Positions 23,178 to 27,145 of a stretch of DNA of 27,145 nucleotides are shown here, one piece after another. The stretch is from contig DFIB01000154.1 of assembly GCA_002371375.1 (NCBI GenBank), forward strand, positions 1 to 27,145. The letters are read 5' to 3'. Below the pieces are notes generated by a model. It did not search any database. It was not told the origin of the DNA and saw only the letters and a program-made list of their open reading frames with translations. The position numbers and the translations under genes were made by a program. The DNA is from Mageeibacillus sp. UBA3708. Its GTDB lineage: Bacteria > Bacillota > Clostridia > Saccharofermentanales > Saccharofermentanaceae. The first letter of the stretch is position 1. Every line of letters begins with the position of its first letter.

Positions 23178-23224
23178 TTGCATTCCTGAACATTGTTCAG
23201 TATAATCAACTGAACACCGTTCAA
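23178..23224 (+). promoter_or_regulatory. tetR promoter with two operators
   Basis: TTGCAT (23178-23183), 17 bp, TATAAT (23201-23206). The spacer holds a perfect palindrome CTGAACA-T-TGTTCAG (23186-23200), and a second, imperfect copy CTGAACACCGTTCAA (23210-23224) covers the start region 24 bp further on. This is the classic layout for a self-repressing TetR-family gene. AAAGGAGA follows ahead of the ATG at 23240. Confidence 0.8.
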
Positions 23225-23239
23225 AGGAGACCCGAACTC

Positions 23240-23833
23240 ATGAATACCAACGACGCTGCAGCGGAATCGATAATCAACGCCACCATCAAACTGATAGAGG
23301 ATGCCGGCGGAGACATCAGGAACATAACGGCACGGGCGATATCTGCCGGGAGCGGGGTATCACTGGGACTTATAAACTATCATTTCGGGAGCAAGGATAA
23401 TCTCATAACAATTTGCTGCAACAGGATGATAAGCATGACGCTGGCAGGTCTGGCGCCGGGCAAGACGAATTATGCGGCGCCTGACGGGCTGACGGATAAG
23501 GAGAGACTGATATCGTTTGCGAAGCAGACTTTCGAGTTTGTGTACAAGAATTATTCGATGGTGAAGATATCGGTTTTGTCGGACTTCAAGGATTATTCGC
23601 CTGAGAGCAATTCGGCTATGACGCAGAAGGGATTCATGCTGGCGCTGCGGGGGGATATGCCGGAACAGAAGAAGAGACATATTGCTTTCGCGCTGGCATC
23701 CGTGATGCAGACTGCTCTGCTGGCAGGAGAAAATGCGAAGGAGATCACGGGATATAGCCTTAAGACAAAGAAGCAACGCGGACGTTTTATTGAAGACACT
23801 GTGACTATGCTGATGGAGGGTATAAATGAATAA
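23240..23833 (+). CDS. TetR/AcrR family transcriptional regulator
   Basis: A 197-aa TetR-family repressor. N-terminal HTH at about 8-55 with ISAGSGVSLGLINYHFGSKD, where GLINYHFGSKDNL is the family's recognition-helix hallmark, then an all-helical ligand domain. It has its own promoter with two operator-like palindromes, so it likely represses itself and the overlapping membrane-protein gene (8-base overlap, ATGAATAA). The ligand is unknown; TetR plus a membrane protein usually indicates a response to a toxic small molecule or lipid. Confidence 0.93.
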   Translation: MNTNDAAAESIINATIKLIEDAGGDIRNITARAISAGSGVSLGLINYHFGSKDNLITICCNRMISMTLAGLAPGKTNYAAPDGLTDKERLISFAKQTFEFVYKNYSMVKISVLSDFKDYSPESNSAMTQKGFMLALRGDMPEQKKRHIAFALASVMQTALLAGENAKEITGYSLKTKKQRGRFIEDTVTMLMEGINE

Positions 23834-24536
23834 GAAACTTGCATATCTGCTGCCGGTAAGGTGTGTCGTTTTTGCAGCTGTTTTTATCATAGCATCTGCC
23901 GTCACCGGCAAGACTTTGGAGGACATCAGCAGCATTTGGTCAGTCGTGGCCAGTCTGACGAATATAGTTCTGATCCTGGCGCTATTGATACTTACGAAGA
24001 AGGACGGAGGATTCCTCAAGCTCATCAACTACGAGAAGGGTAAGACAAGACCGGGACAGGTGGCCGGTATGATCATGATCATACTGCTCGCCGGCATGGG
24101 CTTAATGTATACCGCGGGATTCCTGTGCTACGGTAAGTTCATGTATACCCCTCCTGCCATAATCGCGCCGATCCATCCGGTGCTCGCCGTGATAAATCTC
24201 ATCGTCCTGCCGGTGACGACAGCGCTTGCCGAAGACGCACTGTATCTTGGGTGCGGAGTCGGTCTGATCAGGAACAAGTATGCGGCAATTATTGCACCGG
24301 CATTCTTTTTTGCACTGCAGCACTGCTTCATTCCGACGCTGCTTGATGCGAGGTATATCATCTACAGATTTTTGTCGTTCCTCCCGCTTACGGTGTTCCT
24401 GTGCATCCACTACCGCAGGAACAGAAATCCGCTGCCGATCATGGTCGGACATGCGGTGATAGATGTGGCGACTTCAGGCATCATCTTCGCGACGTCGGTC
24501 ATTCCGGGTTTCTACGATATGATGTGTTCAATGTGA
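23826..24536 (+). CDS. CPBP-like intramembrane metalloprotease-related protein
   Basis: A 236-aa membrane protein with seven or eight hydrophobic segments. The three CPBP (Abi/Rce1-like) motifs are recognisable but altered: the EExxxR motif reads A-E-D-A-L-Y-L (Glu kept, second Glu is Asp, Arg lost), the second is FFALQHCF with F-x-x-x-H, and the third is VGHAVIDV with the last His. Such proteins process prenylated or bacteriocin-related peptides, or give self-immunity. It starts inside the tetR stop region and is co-translated with it. The family link is moderate because of the changed first motif. Confidence 0.68.
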   Translation: MNKKLAYLLPVRCVVFAAVFIIASAVTGKTLEDISSIWSVVASLTNIVLILALLILTKKDGGFLKLINYEKGKTRPGQVAGMIMIILLAGMGLMYTAGFLCYGKFMYTPPAIIAPIHPVLAVINLIVLPVTTALAEDALYLGCGVGLIRNKYAAIIAPAFFFALQHCFIPTLLDARYIIYRFLSFLPLTVFLCIHYRRNRNPLPIMVGHAVIDVATSGIIFATSVIPGFYDMMCSM

Positions 24537-24563
24537 CGGTTATTTAGAGAAAATTAACCCTGA

Positions 24564-24875
24564 GTTAACACCGGCGATATACTGCAGAAACTTGAAGAAG
24601 CAAAAAAACGTCAGGACGCTATCGTCAAAATGTTTGAGGAACTCGGCTTCGAGAAGAGTCATCAGCCTGAAGGGACTGCTGCATCAGGATTCGATTTCAC
24701 AGTTGTACGAATGAAAGATGCCAACGGCTTCCATGTGGACGTTGCCCTTTCCGCCGGTCCCATTCCTCAGGACATAACCGCTATCCGCATTAACGTTGAC
24801 GACTTCTCCGAAGTATATGATTATCTGACGGAACGGGGATTCAAGACAAGGATGCCGGCGCAGACACGGAATTAG
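24564..24875 (+). pseudogene. VOC/glyoxalase-like domain remnant
   Basis: Reading in frame from 24564 gives a helix (GDILQKLEEAKKRQDAIVKM, then FEELGFEKS) and then beta strands (SGFDFTVVRMKDANGFHVDV, DITAIRINVDDFSEVYDYLT, ERGFK) typical of a VOC-fold (glyoxalase/extradiol dioxygenase) protein of about 125 residues. There is no usable start codon before the conserved helix: an in-frame TGA stands at 24561-24563. The frame also ends about 20-30 residues early at 24873-24875. An ATG at 24630 (81 aa) would lack the first helix and has no ribosome site. I read it as a fragment missing both ends. Confidence 0.6.
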
Positions 24876-24890
24876 CATATTGAATAAAGC

Positions 24891-24932
24891 GGGGTTGTCT
24901 CAAAGGTGATCAGTTCACTGAGAGGCAACCCC
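24891..24932 (+). terminator. Hairpin, probable terminator
   Basis: GGGGTTG-TCTC pairs with GAGA-GG-CAACCCC across an 18-base loop, with a GG bulge. It follows the VOC remnant and precedes the phosphatase gene. Only a weak TTAT tract follows, so termination may be inefficient. Confidence 0.5.
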
Positions 24933-24984
24933 TTATGCTATACTGTATGCGGTATCATTTGATGCCGGAAAGGTCGATGAGCAC

Positions 24985-26634
24985 ATGTTTCTTCAACTTC
25001 CTGACTACAAAAACTGCATTGCAAACATCCCGAATTCCATTCTGAAGTATTTCGGGGCGGAGACTGCCGGTGACACGCTGCCTGCACTGGATGAGCATCT
25101 TGACCGCGGGTACAAAAATGTTGTTTTGTTTGTGGCGGACGGCATGGGAAGTTCGATAATCAGAGACAGCCTGGAAAGCGGCAGCACGTTCAGAAGTCAT
25201 GTCGTCAAGACGATCGATTCGGTATTCCTGTCCTCGACGGTGCCGGCAACGACTTCTCTTCTCACGGGACTTCAGCCGTGTGAGCATGCCTGGCTCGGAT
25301 GGGACAATTACTATAAGGATGTTGACAAAAACGTTACTGTCTTCGGGAACGTGATTCAGAACACAACGGAACCGGCGGCTGTATATAACATTCCATGGAA
25401 ATATACGCCGTACAGGAGTGTGATCGACAGACTTAAGGATGCCGGTGTTAAGGCATATGCCGCCTCCCCTTTCGCCGAGCCGAATCCTGACACACTCGAT
25501 AAGGTATTGGACAGGGTGAGAAGTCTTTGCAGTGAACCGGGACACAAATACATATATGCCTACTGGCCGTCACCGGATGACGTTCTTCACAAATACGGAT
25601 GCGGTTCTGATGAGGTCTGCAAGTGTGTGAGAGATATCGAGAGGAAGGTCACGGAGTTCGCGGAGGAGATGGAGGACACCCTGCTGATCGTAACTGCCGA
25701 CCACGGCCATATCAACACGCGGATCTCGCCGCTGGAAGATCACCCCGCGATAACTGACTGTCTTGAGAGACTTCCTTCCCTGGAGCCGAGGGTAATGAGC
25801 TTCCATGTGAAGAAAGGGCGCAAAAGAGATTTCGTAAGGGAGTTCAATAAAGCTTACGGTGATGATTTTAAGCTTCTCACAAAGAAAGAAGTTCTTGAAC
25901 GCAGGCTGTTTGGCACAGGTCAGGAACATCCGGAGTTCCGTGATATGCTCGGTGACTATCTGGCAATCGCCACGGGTGATCTGTCGATAAAATATACAGA
26001 TGAGGAGCCGTGGAGATCAATGCACGGCGGGATCAGCTATGAAGAGGTGAAGGTTCCGCTCATTATCTGCAAGGACCGTTTCTTCCTGGGCACGGATGCG
26101 GACAAGTATGTGGATGAAGCCGTAAGGAGACTTCAGAAGACATATCCCTGGGCATGCAGGGACATGCTCAATAAGCACTACAGCTATGCCATAGAGGATG
26201 TTAATGGCAGAAAGGAATTCGTCAAGTATTACACCTGGGATAACAGTGAGACTAAGCGTTATTCCGGGGGATGGGACGGGGAGCTTTTTGTCGAACAGAT
26301 AGTCGATGATCACAGGACGCACATCGAGTGGGCGAATGATGTTAAGGAGGTCTTCGACGTCCGTCCCGATTACGGTGTCGACTGCCACGGCTGGCATCTG
26401 GAGAGATTCGAATTCAGATCGCATGTGCTCGGCGGTTACTCTGCCTTTGTACAGGCCGGCGACAGGTCTGCCGGCGGGTCGAGGACGTTCTTCTTCTCCC
26501 CTGACATGATGAGCGGAACATTCGAGGAATTCCTGCAGAAGAACGGCGAGCTGCTGTCCGGCGCTTTCGGGCTGGACAGGGATTACATGAGGAACTTTGC
26601 AGGACTGAAGGAGTTCCTGGGATTCAAGGAGTAA
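24985..26634 (+). CDS. Alkaline phosphatase superfamily enzyme with an extra C-terminal domain
   Basis: A 549-aa cytoplasmic protein (no signal peptide). Residues 1-365 are an alkaline-phosphatase-superfamily domain of the nucleotide pyrophosphatase/phosphodiesterase kind: D52 in LFVADGMGSS, nucleophile T85 in SSTVPATTSLLTG, D198-x3-H202 in PSPDDVLHKYG, D239-H240 in VTADHGH and H347 in SMHGGIS complete the two-metal site. Residues about 370-549 form a further domain I do not recognise, rich in aromatic and acidic residues (YSGGWDGELFVEQ, VDCHGWHLERFEF). GGAAAGG 11 bases before the ATG is the ribosome site. Substrate may be a phosphodiester or pyrophosphate compound (family-based inference). 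Confidence 0.85.
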   Translation: MFLQLPDYKNCIANIPNSILKYFGAETAGDTLPALDEHLDRGYKNVVLFVADGMGSSIIRDSLESGSTFRSHVVKTIDSVFLSSTVPATTSLLTGLQPCEHAWLGWDNYYKDVDKNVTVFGNVIQNTTEPAAVYNIPWKYTPYRSVIDRLKDAGVKAYAASPFAEPNPDTLDKVLDRVRSLCSEPGHKYIYAYWPSPDDVLHKYGCGSDEVCKCVRDIERKVTEFAEEMEDTLLIVTADHGHINTRISPLEDHPAITDCLERLPSLEPRVMSFHVKKGRKRDFVREFNKAYGDDFKLLTKKEVLERRLFGTGQEHPEFRDMLGDYLAIATGDLSIKYTDEEPWRSMHGGISYEEVKVPLIICKDRFFLGTDADKYVDEAVRRLQKTYPWACRDMLNKHYSYAIEDVNGRKEFVKYYTWDNSETKRYSGGWDGELFVEQIVDDHRTHIEWANDVKEVFDVRPDYGVDCHGWHLERFEFRSHVLGGYSAFVQAGDRSAGGSRTFFFSPDMMSGTFEEFLQKNGELLSGAFGLDRDYMRNFAGLKEFLGFKE

Positions 26635-26647
26635 CCGTTATCAGGCA

Positions 26648-27145
26648 TCAATCCTCATCAGGCTGCTGGCCGTCATGTGCTTTCCACGCGCACTCAGTCA
26701 GTTCCATATCCGTAAACACCGCATCGAAAGAAGAATCCTCGGGGCTGCACGCATATATCCCGAACCTTATCCGTCCTGCACCTTCCCACATGTGACATAC
26801 ACGCATCTGCTCATAGACAACACCATCTCTTGAACACTCGATGCAGTAATCATCTTCCCTGCGGCTCAGCCTGTACCACATCGTCTTGACATCAGCATGG
26901 ATCACTGTCGTTGCCCAGTCGGAATACCCGTGGTTGGTCACGACGGAGCCGAGATGCTGAAATGATCCATTCTCGTATTCCACAGAAGCCTTGAGCCAGT
27001 TATCGGAATCAAGATACATGACGATCCCGCACTGATCGAATCTGTGATGGCTTCCGGTAAAATCGGTCTTAACGCTGAAAGAGAAGAATCTGTCCTCTGT
27101 CTCCATCTGAAGAACGGGAGCATTGTCATTGCGGAAATGATAATA
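26648..27145 (-). CDS. DUF1349 family protein (5' end outside the window)
   Basis: At least 165 aa of a DUF1349 protein, a concanavalin-like beta-sandwich fold of unknown role often linked to carbohydrate use. Visible motifs: QCGIVMYLDSDNWLKASVEY, and the end RIRFGIYACSPEDSSFDAVF followed by TDMELTEC. The frame stays open from the ATG at 27106 up to the window edge with family-like sequence (YYHFRNDNAPVLQ), so the true start is beyond 27145 and that ATG is internal. It converges with the phosphatase gene, with 13 bp between the stop codons. Confidence 0.88.
   Translation of the reverse strand, partial: YYHFRNDNAPVLQMETEDRFFSFSVKTDFTGSHHRFDQCGIVMYLDSDNWLKASVEYENGSFQHLGSVVTNHGYSDWATTVIHADVKTMWYRLSRREDDYCIECSRDGVVYEQMRVCHMWEGAGRIRFGIYACSPEDSSFDAVFTDMELTECAWKAHDGQQPDED

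Overview
The window looks like chromosomal DNA of a low-to-mid GC Clostridia member, most likely Lachnospiraceae or a close relative. Support for this: strong AGGAGG-type ribosome sites, a perfect CIRCE element, C_GCAxxG_C_C and cyclophilin-like-fold proteins, TIGR02172-like kinases and DUF1275/YoaK proteins. This assignment is inference; there is no rRNA or other marker gene. I see no tRNA, rRNA, CRISPR array, phage gene or transposase.

Layout. 0-2.2 kb: a minus-strand pair, a DUF1275 membrane protein followed by a CAT/condensation-fold acyltransferase. 2.4-3.0 kb: CIRCE-controlled hsp20 with promoter and terminator. 3.1-8.2 kb: small metabolic and regulatory genes: a C_GCAxxG_C_C protein, a serine beta-lactamase-like hydrolase, a membrane acyltransferase overlapping an XRE-AbrB fusion regulator, an APH-fold kinase-like protein lacking its catalytic Asp, and a TtcA-like PP-loop ATPase. 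8.2-9.1 kb: a gene-free stretch with two kinds of tandem repeat. 9.1-13.9 kb: a compact minus-strand operon, ABC ATPase, two ABC-2 permeases, DesK-type histidine kinase and LuxR-type response regulator, which reads as a self-sensing export module. 14.0-15.0 kb: YjjG-like HAD phosphatase and a 60-aa membrane protein. 15.3-17.7 kb: a LysR regulator divergent from a small protein, a cyclophilin-like lipoprotein (damaged start), a flavodoxin-family reductase and the stump of an alpha/beta hydrolase. 17.7-19.9 kb: minus-strand SfsA, membrane protein and a second flavodoxin-family oxidoreductase. 20.1-22.5 kb: ZIP transporter, SpoU rRNA/tRNA methyltransferase and SAM methyltransferase. 22.46-23.14 kb: a gene-free island of nested palindromes. 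23.2-24.5 kb: TetR with double operator, overlapping a CPBP-type membrane protein. 24.6-27.1 kb: a VOC remnant, a large alkaline-phosphatase-superfamily enzyme and a DUF1349 protein cut by the window edge.

The most unusual content is not protein coding. Three intergenic regions (8.51-8.93, 15.16-15.28 and 22.70-22.81 kb) carry palindromic repeats with a common 60-62 bp period. In each, left and right arms alternate and are complementary, but the arm sequence differs between and even within arrays. Inside the 8.5 kb array the stem switches from one sequence to another with both arms changing together. This covariation points to selection on, or a copying mechanism for, a hairpin. The 22.7 kb array shares a 14-base linker core with the 8.5 kb array and sits in a 0.7 kb island bracketed by a 40-bp inverted repeat. 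I do not recognise this family. Three damaged genes (16.6, 17.6 and 24.6 kb) suggest recent rearrangement in the right half.
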